A DNA stretch of 54,607 nt from a bacterium (GTDB lineage Bacteria > UBA10199 > DSSB01). Made by a program: the position numbers and the translations under genes. Positions 7,814 to 16,468 of the stretch are shown piece after piece (the first letter of the stretch is position 1; each line of letters begins with the position of its first letter). Under the pieces are notes generated by a model. The model searched no databases. It was not told the origin of the DNA and saw only the letters and a list, made by a program, of their open reading frames with translations. The stretch covers positions 1 to 54,607 of the forward strand of contig DATEDP010000117.1 of the NCBI GenBank assembly GCA_035281585.1. Reading direction: 5' to 3'.

Positions 7814-9328
7814 ATGAGCCTGAAAACAATCAAGAAAATCCTCATCGCCAACCGCGGCGAAATCGCCGTCCGGGTGATCCGAGCCTGCCGCGACTTGGGC
7901 ATCCAAACCGTCGCGGTGTTCAGCGATCCCGACCGAGCCGCCCTCCATGTCCGGCGGGCCGACGAGGCCTATCACCTCGGGGCGGCCGCCCCCAAGGAGA
8001 GCTATCTCAACGTCGAGAAGCTTCTCGCCGCGGCCAAGAAGTCCGGTGCCGATGCCATTCATCCGGGCTATGGGTTTCTCTCGGAGAATGCCGGCTTCGC
8101 CAAAGCGGTGAAGGACGCCGGCTTGATCTTCATCGGCCCCGATCCCGACATCATCACCAAGATGGGCTCGAAGATCGGCGCCCGCCAAATCGCCGAGGCC
8201 GCCGGCGTCCCGGTCGTCCCCGGCATCAAGCACCCGCTCAAGGACGCCGACGAAGCGCTGGAAGTCGCCAAGAAGATCGGCTTCCCGGTCCTGCTCAAGG
8301 CGGCGGCCGGCGGCGGCGGCAAGGGAATGCGGGCGGTCCGCGAGGAGAAAGAGCTCAAGAGCGCCTTCGCGATGGCCCAGAACGAGGCCATTTCCTCATT
8401 CAAAGACGACGCCGTTTACATCGAGAAATTGGTCGAAGGCCCCCACCACATCGAGGTCCAGGTCTTCGGCGACCAGCACGGCAACGTCGTCCACTTCTTC
8501 GAGCGCGAGTGCTCGGTCCAGCGCCGCCACCAGAAGGTCATCGAGGAATCGCCCTCGCCCTTCATCACGCCCGAAACCCGCCAGGGCGTCTGCGAGATGG
8601 CGGTCAAGCTGGCCAAGGCTGTCGGCTACTACAACGCCGGCACGATCGAGTGCCTGGTCGATCACCAGCAGAATTACTATTTCCTGGAGATGAACACCCG
8701 CCTCCAAGTCGAGCATCCGATCACCGAGCTGGTCACCGGCGTCGATTTGGTGAAGCTCCAGATCCAGGTCGCCCAGGGCGAGAAGCTGCCGATGAAGCAG
8801 GAAGACGTCCAACAGCGGGGCCATGCCGTCGAAGTCCGGGTCTACGCCGAGGACCCCTTCCACAACTTCATGCCGGCGCCCGGCCTGGTCGTCGACATGC
8901 AATATCCCCTCGGACCCGGCATCCGCCTCGACAACGGCATCTACCAAGGCTTCCAGGTCCCGATGGATTACGATCCGATACTGGCCAAGCTGATCGCCTA
9001 CGGCGCCGACCGGAAGGAGGCCATCCAAAGAATGCAGCGGGCGCTCTCCGAATACCGGGTCAGCGGCCCCAAGACCAACCTTTACTTCCACCGCCGGGCC
9101 CTGGAGATCAAAGACTTCGTCGAGGGCCGCTACGACACCCACTTCATCGACAAGCACATGGCCGAGATACTCAAGGTCCCCTACGAGGAAACCAAGAAGG
9201 CCCTGATGGCCGCGGCCTTGGCCAAGCACCTCGAGGAGCTGAAGTCGCGCCCGGTTTCGGGCGGCGCCGAGGCCGCCGACGCCTCGCCTTGGCGGGTGGC
9301 CGGCCGCAAGATGGGAATGAGGAATTAG
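7814..9328 (+). CDS. accC: Biotin carboxylase subunit of acyl-CoA carboxylase
   Basis: 504 residues, slightly longer than E. coli AccC (449). It carboxylates biotin on a carrier protein using ATP and bicarbonate. The N-terminal domain starts [20 protein letters not shown]. The ATP-grasp domain has [12 protein letters not shown] near 160, HIEVQVFGD near 210, the [21 protein letters not shown] segment near 230 and [13 protein letters not shown] near 290. The biotin carboxylase C domain follows, then about 50 extra C-terminal residues. The biotin carrier gene begins 2 bases after its stop. It is the only biotin carboxylase in the window, while there are two carboxyltransferases and two carriers, so it may serve both. 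The AccC label describes the reaction, not the acyl substrate. Confidence 0.95.
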   Translation: MSLKTIKKILIANRGEIAVRVIRACRDLGIQTVAVFSDPDRAALHVRRADEAYHLGAAAPKESYLNVEKLLAAAKKSGADAIHPGYGFLSENAGFAKAVKDAGLIFIGPDPDIITKMGSKIGARQIAEAAGVPVVPGIKHPLKDADEALEVAKKIGFPVLLKAAAGGGGKGMRAVREEKELKSAFAMAQNEAISSFKDDAVYIEKLVEGPHHIEVQVFGDQHGNVVHFFERECSVQRRHQKVIEESPSPFITPETRQGVCEMAVKLAKAVGYYNAGTIECLVDHQQNYYFLEMNTRLQVEHPITELVTGVDLVKLQIQVAQGEKLPMKQEDVQQRGHAVEVRVYAEDPFHNFMPAPGLVVDMQYPLGPGIRLDNGIYQGFQVPMDYDPILAKLIAYGADRKEAIQRMQRALSEYRVSGPKTNLYFHRRALEIKDFVEGRYDTHFIDKHMAEILKVPYEETKKALMAAALAKHLEELKSRPVSGGAEAADASPWRVAGRKMGMRN

Positions 9329-9330
9329 GC

Positions 9331-9843
9331 ATGGCGAAGACCTACACCGTTTTATTCGATGGCAAGGAGTTCGAGGTCGAGATTGAAACCCTCGAGCAAG
9401 GCTACGAGCTCAAGCTGGACGGCGAAAGCCACCGCTTCGAGCCCCTGCTGGCCAAAGGCTCGGTCTATTCTTTCCTGATCGACGGCACCGAGGTCCTCGA
9501 GGCCGACGTCAGCTTCCGCCAAGACAAGGCCGAGCTGAACCTGAGCAATGTCCCCTACCATCTGGAGGTGTTCGACCCCCGCCGCCGGGCCGTCTCGCAG
9601 AGCGAGGCCGCCGGCGGTCACGGCCTGATCAGCGCCCCGATGCCCGGCAAGATCGTCGAAGTGAAGGTGAAAGCCGGCGACGCCGTCAGCAAGGGCCAAG
9701 CCTTGGTCGTCATCGAAGCCATGAAGATGCAGAACGAGCTGACCGCCGCCATCGACGGCGTCGTCAAGGAAGTCGCGGTCCAGCCCGGCGCGGCCGTCGA
9801 ATCGGGCCAGAAGCTGGTCTTGGTCGAAGCCGCCGCCGGCTAA
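9331..9843 (+). CDS. Biotin carboxyl carrier protein (propionyl-CoA carboxylase type)
   Basis: 170 residues from the ATG at 9331, two bases after accC. The N-terminal 95 residues form a beta-rich region like the BT or swivel segment seen in acyl-CoA carboxylases and oxaloacetate decarboxylases. The C-terminal 75 residues are a biotinyl-lipoyl domain beginning [19 protein letters not shown]. The biotin attachment site is Lys132 in EAMKMQNE. It carries carboxybiotin from AccC to the PccB-type subunit. The stop codon overlaps the stop of the convergent DUF1302 gene by 4 bases, so there is no room for a separate terminator. Similar in layout to the second carrier at 26613. Confidence 0.93.
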   Translation: MAKTYTVLFDGKEFEVEIETLEQGYELKLDGESHRFEPLLAKGSVYSFLIDGTEVLEADVSFRQDKAELNLSNVPYHLEVFDPRRRAVSQSEAAGGHGLISAPMPGKIVEVKVKAGDAVSKGQALVVIEAMKMQNELTAAIDGVVKEVAVQPGAAVESGQKLVLVEAAAG

Positions 9844-11168
9844 AATTTCCAGCTAGTGTTCATGAAAACCCGGTCGCTGTGGTCGAACTCGCCGTAAAGC
9901 GTGTCCTGGGGCCCGCTGAAGACGTCGGTTCCCCAAGTCAGGGTGATCGACGGGCTGACGCGGTAGTGGAGCCGGGGGCTGAGCTCGGTGTCGCCGGCCT
10001 CCAAGCCCACGATGAAGATCAGCTCGGCGATCAACTTCTCATCCAGGAAACCCCGTTCGAAGCGAAGAAAGATCCAGGTGTCGAGGATGTCGTCGGCGAC
10101 GTTGCGAGTCGAACCCAGGATGGCCTGCTGCTGGAATTCGGCATTCATGTCGAAGCCATGGAAAGTGTAATCGAAACCCACCACGTAGCGGAATTGGTCG
10201 CGCCGGACCACTCCTTGATTGACGTTGATGTTTTCGGCATTGAAATAGCGGCCGATGGCATAGACGAATTCACCGCGGAGGACCGCGGCGTCGCCGATGC
10301 TTTTATTGAAGGTCGACGCGATGTTCTGAATCCGCTTGTGCTTGGGATCGAGCACAATGGTCGGAGTTCCGCCGGGCCCGGCCGTGACCGTCTTGAACAA
10401 GGCCGGCACGTGGTCGGGGCTGGTGTAATAGAACCAAGCCAAGTCCCAGCCCTTCACCAAATAGGAAAAGCGCAGGCCGCCGTTCCAATGCTTGAAATCG
10501 GTCTCGGGCTTGTCGTCGGAAAGCAGCACCTGGTTGAAGCCCGGCGGCGGCGGCGGAATGAAGAAAGCGAAGTCGGCTCCCTGAGGCGCGAGCTTATCGA
10601 CGCTCATGTCGGGCGTGAGGACCGCCTCCAAGGTCCAACCGGGCAGGAAGTCATAACGCAGGTCCAGGGCCCAGATCGGGATCCGGATGAACTCGAAGCT
10701 CGGCAGGAAGAATTCCCGCAAGTCCTTGGGCGTCACGACGTCGGCGAAGAATTGGCCCAAGGCCTCGCCCCAGACGATCTGCTGGTTCCCGAGCCGGATC
10801 TTGACCTTGGAAGCCGTGATGTCGAGATAGGCGTCGCGGATCGTCAGCTCCTTCCGCATGTTGACGCGGACATCTTCGGGATACTGGTCGGTCACATCGT
10901 AGACCGCGTCGTACCAGCCGCGGCCGCCGATCTTCATCTTCAGGTGCTCGTTGAAGGTGAACTTGACGTCGGCCTTGGCGAATTGGCGGATCTTGCTGAA
11001 GTTGGCCGGTGAAGCGTAGCGAAAGGCGGTTTCCTGCCGCAATTCGCCGCTGTACTCGAAACGGAAGGAGGATGGGTCGGGCGGCGGCGTGGCCTCTTGG
11101 GCCGGGAGCCGGCTAGCCCAAAACGTCCCGATCAAGATCGCCAGGACCTTGAGTGAAGAGGGCGGCAA
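9840..11168 (-). CDS. DUF1302-type outer-membrane beta-barrel protein
   Basis: 442 residues. A signal peptide of about 24 residues ends near LPAQE-A. The mature protein is built of alternating polar and hydrophobic strands with many aromatic residues and ends in Trp-Lys-Phe, typical of outer-membrane barrels. The pattern [17 protein letters not shown], the [20 protein letters not shown] segment and the [11 protein letters not shown] strand match the DUF1302 family. Some DUF1302 members sit with lipid- or hydrophobe-transport genes. Here it is 3 bases downstream of a LolA-like gene on the same strand and shares a promoter region with a divergent ABC transporter, so an outer-membrane role in lipid export is a reasonable inference but unproven. 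Confidence 0.85.
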   Translation of the reverse strand: MPPSSLKVLAILIGTFWASRLPAQEATPPPDPSSFRFEYSGELRQETAFRYASPANFSKIRQFAKADVKFTFNEHLKMKIGGRGWYDAVYDVTDQYPEDVRVNMRKELTIRDAYLDITASKVKIRLGNQQIVWGEALGQFFADVVTPKDLREFFLPSFEFIRIPIWALDLRYDFLPGWTLEAVLTPDMSVDKLAPQGADFAFFIPPPPPGFNQVLLSDDKPETDFKHWNGGLRFSYLVKGWDLAWFYYTSPDHVPALFKTVTAGPGGTPTIVLDPKHKRIQNIASTFNKSIGDAAVLRGEFVYAIGRYFNAENINVNQGVVRRDQFRYVVGFDYTFHGFDMNAEFQQQAILGSTRNVADDILDTWIFLRFERGFLDEKLIAELIFIVGLEAGDTELSPRLHYRVSPSITLTWGTDVFSGPQDTLYGEFDHSDRVFMNTSWKF

Positions 11169-11171
11169 TCG

Positions 11172-11924
11172 CTACTCCAAAGTCTTCATGTAGTCTTTCG
11201 TGAACATCGACAGGTCAAGCTGCTTCGTGACCATGCCGCTGAAAGTGAGGATCGATTTCTTCCGCGGATTCAAGCTGTCCTGAAACACCAGGCGAACCGG
11301 CCGGAGCGCCCCGGCCTCTTGGCGAAAATCCTCGAAGGTGCAGGTTTTCAAGGAGGCGCCCGAAACCGTGTAATACTCGGCGGTGACCGGATGAAAATCG
11401 CTCTTCGCCACCTTGTACTTGATCTTGTTGTAGGTCTTGCTCGGCGACTTGGCGACCAGGTCGAGGACGTAGACTTCGCGATCGCCGATTTTCTCCTCGC
11501 CGGCCAAAGTGGCGCTGTAGTCGTTGGAAAAATTGGCCCGGGCCATGTCGCCATTGGAGACGTTGCCGGCCAAACGTTGCTGCAAGGGAATTCGGACCGG
11601 CTTCTTGACCCGGGGCAAATAGATCCAAAGATCCTCTTGGATCATCAAGAGGCTCTTGCCCTTCTCCGCGGCCGGGCTGCGGAACTCGACCAAGCTATGC
11701 TCCAAGTCCCGCACATAAACTTTGTAGCCGCTCTCCGATTGCTTGGTTTCGCCCTCGTAATTCACGATCGCGGCTTCGAACTCATAGGAGCCCTTGGGCA
11801 CCCGCACCGCGTCGGCTTTGGCGACGATCTCGTCGGGCTCGATCGCGCCGGCCGTCGAGGCGCCCAACATGAGAAGGAGGAAGGCCAGAAACCTGGCGAG
11901 CTTCGAATGCGGAAGGAATGACAT
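11172..11924 (-). CDS. LolA-like outer-membrane lipoprotein-sorting family protein
   Basis: 250 residues with a signal peptide of about 27 residues (cleavage near TAGA-IE). The mature part starts DEIVAKADAVRVPKGSYEFEA and continues as a beta-rich LolA/LolB-like fold (outer membrane lipoprotein-sorting protein family) with segments LLMIQEDLWIYLPRVKKPVRI near 95 and DREVYVLDLVAKSP near 150. Such proteins bind lipids or lipidated proteins in the periplasm. The gene is first in a two-gene unit with the DUF1302 barrel and divergent from a LolD-like ATPase and an FtsX-type permease, so the four could form a complete inner-to-outer membrane path. Whether the cargo is lipoprotein or free lipid cannot be read from sequence. 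Confidence 0.85.
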   Translation of the reverse strand: MSFLPHSKLARFLAFLLLMLGASTAGAIEPDEIVAKADAVRVPKGSYEFEAAIVNYEGETKQSESGYKVYVRDLEHSLVEFRSPAAEKGKSLLMIQEDLWIYLPRVKKPVRIPLQQRLAGNVSNGDMARANFSNDYSATLAGEEKIGDREVYVLDLVAKSPSKTYNKIKYKVAKSDFHPVTAEYYTVSGASLKTCTFEDFRQEAGALRPVRLVFQDSLNPRKKSILTFSGMVTKQLDLSMFTKDYMKTLE

Positions 11925-12108
11925 GATGACCCCGAACCAAAAATCTGATTTTAGGGGGCGGCCGAAACTTCACCAAGAACAATTTCACGACAAGAATTTG
12001 ACGTTCGATAAGGCCGTTTCTCAAAGTGAATGGCGAAGGGGGCCCAATCCTCGATAATAAGCCCTATTTTCGCCTCCCCGCAGGGCTGCCGTTGGTACGG
12101 CTTTTGCT

Positions 12109-12133
12109 GGAATATTCAGTATTCCTTAAGGAA
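12109..12133. promoter_or_regulatory. Overlapping palindromes in divergent intergenic region
   Basis: GGAATA-TTCAG-TATTCC (12109-12125) overlaps the perfect 12-base palindrome TTCCTTAAGGAA (12122-12133). Together they form an AT-rich patch 18 bases before the ABC ATPase start (12151) and about 190 bases from the divergent LolA-like gene. Probable regulator-binding or promoter region; no regulator gene is adjacent. Confidence 0.45.
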
Positions 12134-12150
12134 ATAGGGGGGGCCGGGCC

Positions 12151-12870
12151 ATGGAAGTTCTGGAAGTACGGGGTGCGAGCAAGGAGTACTTATTGGGGAA
12201 GACGGTGGTCCGGGCCTTGCGCCAGGTCGATTTCAGCATCGAGGCCGGACAGATGCTCTGCATCATGGGCCCCTCGGGCAGCGGAAAAACCACCCTCCTC
12301 AACCTCCTCGGTCTCCTCGACGAGCCCACCTCGGGCGAGATTTTTCTGCAAGGCCGTTCGACTCGAAACCTCTCCTATGAAGAGAAAGCCCAGTTGCGCA
12401 GCCGATTCCTCGGCTTCATTTTTCAATCCTTCAACCTCTTTCCGGTGCTGACCGCCTATGAGAACGTCGAATATCCCCTGCTCTTCCACAAAGTCAGCCC
12501 GGGCGAGCGGAAAGAGCGGGTTTGGGCGGCCTTGGCCGAAGCCCAGCTCACCGAAGTCGCCGGCCACCGGCCCGACGAGCTTTCCGGCGGCCAAAGACAG
12601 CGAGTGGCGATCGCCCGGGCCCTGGTCACTCGTCCCCTGCTGATCTTGGCCGACGAGCCGACGGCCAATCTCGACAGCGGTTCGGCTGAGACGATCATGT
12701 CGATGATGCAACGCATGAACAAGGAGCACGGCAGCACCTTCATCTTCTCGACCCACGACCCCCGAGTCGTCCATCATGCCTCTCGGATCGTGACCATCAG
12801 CGACGGGGTTTTGCAGGAAGAGGGCCGCCGGACCATCCTCCACGGCGCTCCGATCGGAGCCTATCAATGA
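12151..12870 (+). CDS. ABC transporter ATP-binding protein (LolD/MacB family)
   Basis: 239 residues, full-length ABC ATPase. Walker A is GPSGSGKTT near residue 45, the Q-loop lies in IFQSFNLFPVLTAYENVEYPL near 92, the signature is LSGGQRQRVAIARAL near 145, Walker B is LLILADEPTANLD near 165, and the switch His is in FSTHDPRV near 203. The YENVEYPLL region after the Q-loop is typical of the LolD/MacB/FtsE group that works with FtsX-type permeases, and such a permease overlaps its 3' end by 4 bases. It powers mechanical extraction or extrusion of substrates from the inner membrane. Association with a LolA-like protein favours a lipid or lipoprotein cargo. Confidence 0.95.
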   Translation: MEVLEVRGASKEYLLGKTVVRALRQVDFSIEAGQMLCIMGPSGSGKTTLLNLLGLLDEPTSGEIFLQGRSTRNLSYEEKAQLRSRFLGFIFQSFNLFPVLTAYENVEYPLLFHKVSPGERKERVWAALAEAQLTEVAGHRPDELSGGQRQRVAIARALVTRPLLILADEPTANLDSGSAETIMSMMQRMNKEHGSTFIFSTHDPRVVHHASRIVTISDGVLQEEGRRTILHGAPIGAYQ

Positions 12871-14153
12871 AAAGCGACGGCGCGTTTTGGCGATTGCTCA
12901 AGATCGCCGGCAAGAATGTCCTGCGCAACAAGCGGCGCAGCGCCCTGACCTTGCTGATCATCGTCGTGGGCAGCGCCAGCTTGCTGCTGGTCGGCGGCTT
13001 CTTCGATCGATTGCTTTATAGTTTGAAGCAAACGTTCATTCACAGCCAATCGGGCCATTTCCAAGTCAGCCGAAGCGGCTACTTCGAAAAGGGCTCGATC
13101 ACCCCCTTCAACTACCTGATCCAAGACGCGCCGCGGATCGCCAAGCTGATCGAGCAAAGCATTCCCGGGGCCTACACCGTCCCCCGGATCAAATTCGGCG
13201 GCATGCTCAGCTCGGACCGGGACAGCGTGGCGGTCATCGCTCTCGGAGTCGACCCCCGGACCGAAGCCCGGATGAGCAGCTTCCGGAACGTCAGCCTGCA
13301 GCGGGCCACCACCAATATCGTCGAAGGCAAGGACCTCGACGATTCCGATCCTTACGGCATCGTGCTCGGGGCCGGCCTGCTCAAGTCGCTCAACCTCAAG
13401 GTCGGCGACCATGTCTCGTTCATCACCACCCGCCAGGAGGGAGCGGTCGACGGCGCCGACTTCCACATTCGCGGCGTCTTCGAGACGGTGCTGAAGGAAG
13501 TCGGCGAGCGGGTCGTCAAGGTCCCGCTGTCCAGCGCCCAGGCGATCTTGGGCCTGCCCGCGCAGGTCAACAGCTTCTTGGTGGTGGCCGACGATTACGA
13601 CGATTCCGAGAGCATCGACGCGGCCGCCCTGACCTTGAAAGAGGCGCTGACCGCCGAAAAGATGGCCTTCGAGATCGTGCCCTGGGAAAATCAAAGCCTG
13701 ATGTACAAGCAAACCAAGCACTTCTTCGACAATTTCTTCTGGATCCTCAAGTTCATCATCAGCGTCATCTTCATCGTCAGCGTCGCCAACACCATCAACA
13801 TGGCGCTTTTCGAGCGGATGCGGGAATACGGCACCATGATGGCGATCGGCAATTCCCGTTCGACCATTTTCACGGTCATCGTTCTCGAGGCCGCCATCCT
13901 AGGCTTGATCGGCGCAACCCTCGGCGTCCTCATCGGATGGGCCATGAGTCATATCATCCCGCTAACCGGGGTCCGGATGCCGCCGCCACCCACCACCGGC
14001 GTCTCCGATTGGTACCGCATTTACTTTTTGATTTCGCCCAAGCTGATGCTGCAGGTTTTCGCGATCGCCTTCTTCTCGACCTTATTCTCCTCGCTGATTC
14101 CGGCCTATCGGGCCTCGCATTTCCGCATCGTCCACGCCTTGGGCTACGTCTAG
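12867..14153 (+). CDS. FtsX/LolCE-type ABC transporter permease
   Basis: 428 residues. One membrane helix lies near the N-terminus (about 25-50, LTLLIIVVGSASLLLVGGFF). A large periplasmic domain (about 55-285) follows, then three C-terminal helices (about 290-315, 335-365, 385-410), the topology of LolC/LolE/MacB permeases. The last third, with NTINMALFERMREYGTMMAIG and the final SLIPAYRASHFRIVHALGYV, matches the FtsX domain. It overlaps the ATPase gene by 4 bases. Only one permease gene is present, so the transporter would be a homodimer like MacB. The stop overlaps by 4 bases the stop of the convergent Pfa-like operon, so the two units meet tail to tail with no gap. Confidence 0.92.
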   Translation: MKSDGAFWRLLKIAGKNVLRNKRRSALTLLIIVVGSASLLLVGGFFDRLLYSLKQTFIHSQSGHFQVSRSGYFEKGSITPFNYLIQDAPRIAKLIEQSIPGAYTVPRIKFGGMLSSDRDSVAVIALGVDPRTEARMSSFRNVSLQRATTNIVEGKDLDDSDPYGIVLGAGLLKSLNLKVGDHVSFITTRQEGAVDGADFHIRGVFETVLKEVGERVVKVPLSSAQAILGLPAQVNSFLVVADDYDDSESIDAAALTLKEALTAEKMAFEIVPWENQSLMYKQTKHFFDNFFWILKFIISVIFIVSVANTINMALFERMREYGTMMAIGNSRSTIFTVIVLEAAILGLIGATLGVLIGWAMSHIIPLTGVRMPPPPTTGVSDWYRIYFLISPKLMLQVFAIAFFSTLFSSLIPAYRASHFRIVHALGYV

Positions 14154-16468
14154 ACCTTCAAGCGATAGCCGCTCGACAAACCGCCGACCTCCACCTTGAG
14201 CCGGCCGCCGAAGAGCCAGGCCACGAGGTTTTCGAACCATGCCGAATCCAACACCGCCGAGGTCTCGAGGTGCGGAGCTTGACCCGAGGCGAGCATGATC
14301 CGGCCGGCGGCAACCAAAGCGTCGAAGGGATTGTCGAACTCAAGCCCGCTCCGCGGCTCCTGATGGAGCAACCAGTGGCGCTCCAAGGAGGTCCAGAGGA
14401 CCGCGGCCGGTTCGGAGGCGCCTGAGAGCCGGCCGAAGGCTTCGGCCCGGGCCTGAAACTCCGGCTCGGCCGGAAAGGGCCGTTCGACCAGGGCGCCGAG
14501 CTTCCGGTTCAAGGCCGCCTTCACCTTGCGGAGGCGATCGGCGTAAGGCAAGGCGGCCAAGCTTGCCGCCGGTATCGATCGGCCGATCACGAAGCGCTGC
14601 CGGCCGCAATCGACCGGGAAATCGTATTTCCGCCGGCCGGGATTGCTCAAGGGAAGCCCGCCGACGATCTGCACCGGGACCACCGGAACGCCGGTCCGAA
14701 TGCTGAGATCGAGCCAAACGCTGCTCACTTTCTGGACCGGATCGCCGGCCTCGTAGGACCGGCGGCCTTCGACGTGGATCACGACCGAGGTCCGCTCGCG
14801 GACCAAGAAATTTTCCAAGGCCGCCCCGACCTCGAAGAGAGCCCGGGGATCTTCCCGGTCGACGAAATGGATGGTTTTCAGCTCGGAGAGCCCGGGATAG
14901 GTCGTGCAAATCTCCTCAAAACGCCCGATCCACTGCTCTCGATGCTCGTGCTTGGCTAAGAACACGACCGGATTCTGAGCCACCGACGCGGTCATCAAAT
15001 TCAACAGGAAGGATTCGACGAAGGTCTGGTGGTTGGCCAGGAATAGGACCGGTCGGCCGCGGAGGCCGTCGAAATCCCGGCTATCTTCCAAGACGATGCC
15101 TCCCAAAAATTTCTCGATCAGGCTCCTCCCCAACACTTCAACCGGCGAGCGGCTGAGGCCGAGGCGCGCCCGCCACAAGATCAAGCCTTGATCCAAATCG
15201 ATCCGAGCCGGCCCCCGCTTGCGGGCCCGAAACTCGCCGTCGCAGAATTCCACTCCCACTTGGTGGGACTGATGAGGCAAGGCCGGCGAGGTCGCCTCCC
15301 AATCCCCGTCGCCGACCTTCTTCAAATGGACGTCGCGAGGGTGAATGCCCTCGTTCATCGCGATCAGCTCCTTAACCACCACCCGTTCGGCCAGCCAAAT
15401 CAGCGCCTGGCGGAGGTCGAGCCCCCGGTATTCCCGGATGAGCTCCGGCGATTCGAGATAGACTTGAGCCACCGTTCCTTTGAGCCAATCGACCTGCCGG
15501 ATCGTCTCCGGCTTGAGCCGAGCCTCCTCGGCCGAAACTTCCGAGAGCGAGAGGTCCGGAATATAACGCCCCTCCCGCAGGAAGGCCGCGCGGTCGGATG
15601 GCGCCAGGTCCAAAAGCTTGGCCAGCGGCACCAGGTACTCCTGATAAGCCAGCTCGGCCATCAGTTTCCAGCTGGACTGACGGCGCGCGAACAGCCGCAA
15701 CCGGAATTGGGGAAGCTGATTCTCCGTTTCGAAGCCCAAGAACCTCACCTCGGCTTGAAAGGGGCCGTCTTGGATTTCGGGCCCGAAGAACCTGGCCGAG
15801 GAGATGCGAAAGGGAAAGCCGATCCTGCCGGCCAGCGAGCGATGCCAGTCCGGCCACTCCTCCTTGGGAAGCGCCTGGAAAAGCCCGTCGAGGAGGAACG
15901 GGAAGAAGAGCGCCGCGTCGGCCGGGGTCTCCTCGGGCAGGGCCAATTCGGCCGTCCAAAAATTGCCGCGGTGGGCGCGCAGCTCGCGAAGAATTCGGAA
16001 AGAAGGACCGGAAAAGCGGTAGCCCGAGGCGTAAATCCCGGAACCGGGATGCGAAGCGAGGGCCGGCTCCTCGCTCACCATCGCGCTGAATTCATCGCGG
16101 ACTTCCTCGGCCGCCAAGAGGGCCCGCCCTTCGCAGAAGGGGCTGAAAATCTCCTGCTCGCCCATCTTGCGGTGAAAGGAGGCCAGCCGCACCGCGACCA
16201 GGGCTCGGCCCTCGCCGGCCTCGACGAGCTCGGCCGATACTCGGACCCGCTGATGGCCTTCGGGAAACGCCAGCCAAGAAGTCACCTTCACGTCGCGGAG
16301 CTCGATCAAGTGGGGCAAGCCGCTGATCTTGCGGCCGGCCTGGGCGATCTCCGCCACCATGAAGGAGAAAGGCAGGGTCGGAATCGTGAAGGTCGGGCAA
16401 TGATCCTTCAGCCAAGGGTGGGCCGACAGGCTGAACTCTTTTTCCCATTCCCGAACCGTCCGGCTCAT
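14150..16468 (-). CDS. PKS-type dehydratase fused to acylglycerolphosphate-acyltransferase-like domain
   Basis: 772 residues, starting at the ATG at 16468 that overlaps the upstream stop (ATGA). Residues 1-230 are a PKS-type double-hotdog dehydratase. They contain catalytic His23 in HPWLKDHCP, the GYRFSGPSF form of the GYxYGPxF motif at 149-157 and the Asp194 motif LLDGLFQ. Residues about 470-680 resemble 1-acylglycerol-3-phosphate acyltransferases: NHQTFVES with His480 and Glu485 (HX4E in place of HX4D) and motif EGRRS at 568-571. The middle 240 residues are unassigned. Myxobacterial Pfa3 also ends in an AGPAT domain, but there it follows FabA-like dehydratases, and the PKS-type dehydratase normally sits behind KR. 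Likely role: dehydrate the growing chain and transfer the finished acyl group to an acceptor. Confidence 0.85.
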   Translation of the reverse strand: MSRTVREWEKEFSLSAHPWLKDHCPTFTIPTLPFSFMVAEIAQAGRKISGLPHLIELRDVKVTSWLAFPEGHQRVRVSAELVEAGEGRALVAVRLASFHRKMGEQEIFSPFCEGRALLAAEEVRDEFSAMVSEEPALASHPGSGIYASGYRFSGPSFRILRELRAHRGNFWTAELALPEETPADAALFFPFLLDGLFQALPKEEWPDWHRSLAGRIGFPFRISSARFFGPEIQDGPFQAEVRFLGFETENQLPQFRLRLFARRQSSWKLMAELAYQEYLVPLAKLLDLAPSDRAAFLREGRYIPDLSLSEVSAEEARLKPETIRQVDWLKGTVAQVYLESPELIREYRGLDLRQALIWLAERVVVKELIAMNEGIHPRDVHLKKVGDGDWEATSPALPHQSHQVGVEFCDGEFRARKRGPARIDLDQGLILWRARLGLSRSPVEVLGRSLIEKFLGGIVLEDSRDFDGLRGRPVLFLANHQTFVESFLLNLMTASVAQNPVVFLAKHEHREQWIGRFEEICTTYPGLSELKTIHFVDREDPRALFEVGAALENFLVRERTSVVIHVEGRRSYEAGDPVQKVSSVWLDLSIRTGVPVVPVQIVGGLPLSNPGRRKYDFPVDCGRQRFVIGRSIPAASLAALPYADRLRKVKAALNRKLGALVERPFPAEPEFQARAEAFGRLSGASEPAAVLWTSLERHWLLHQEPRSGLEFDNPFDALVAAGRIMLASGQAPHLETSAVLDSAWFENLVAWLFGGRLKVEVGGLSSGYRLKV

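Noticed and set aside
14150..14153. Overlapping stop codons of convergent operons as an assembly artefact
   Set aside because: Both proteins end with normal family-like C-termini, and a similar 4-base tail overlap occurs at 9840-9843, so tight packing is a property of this genome.
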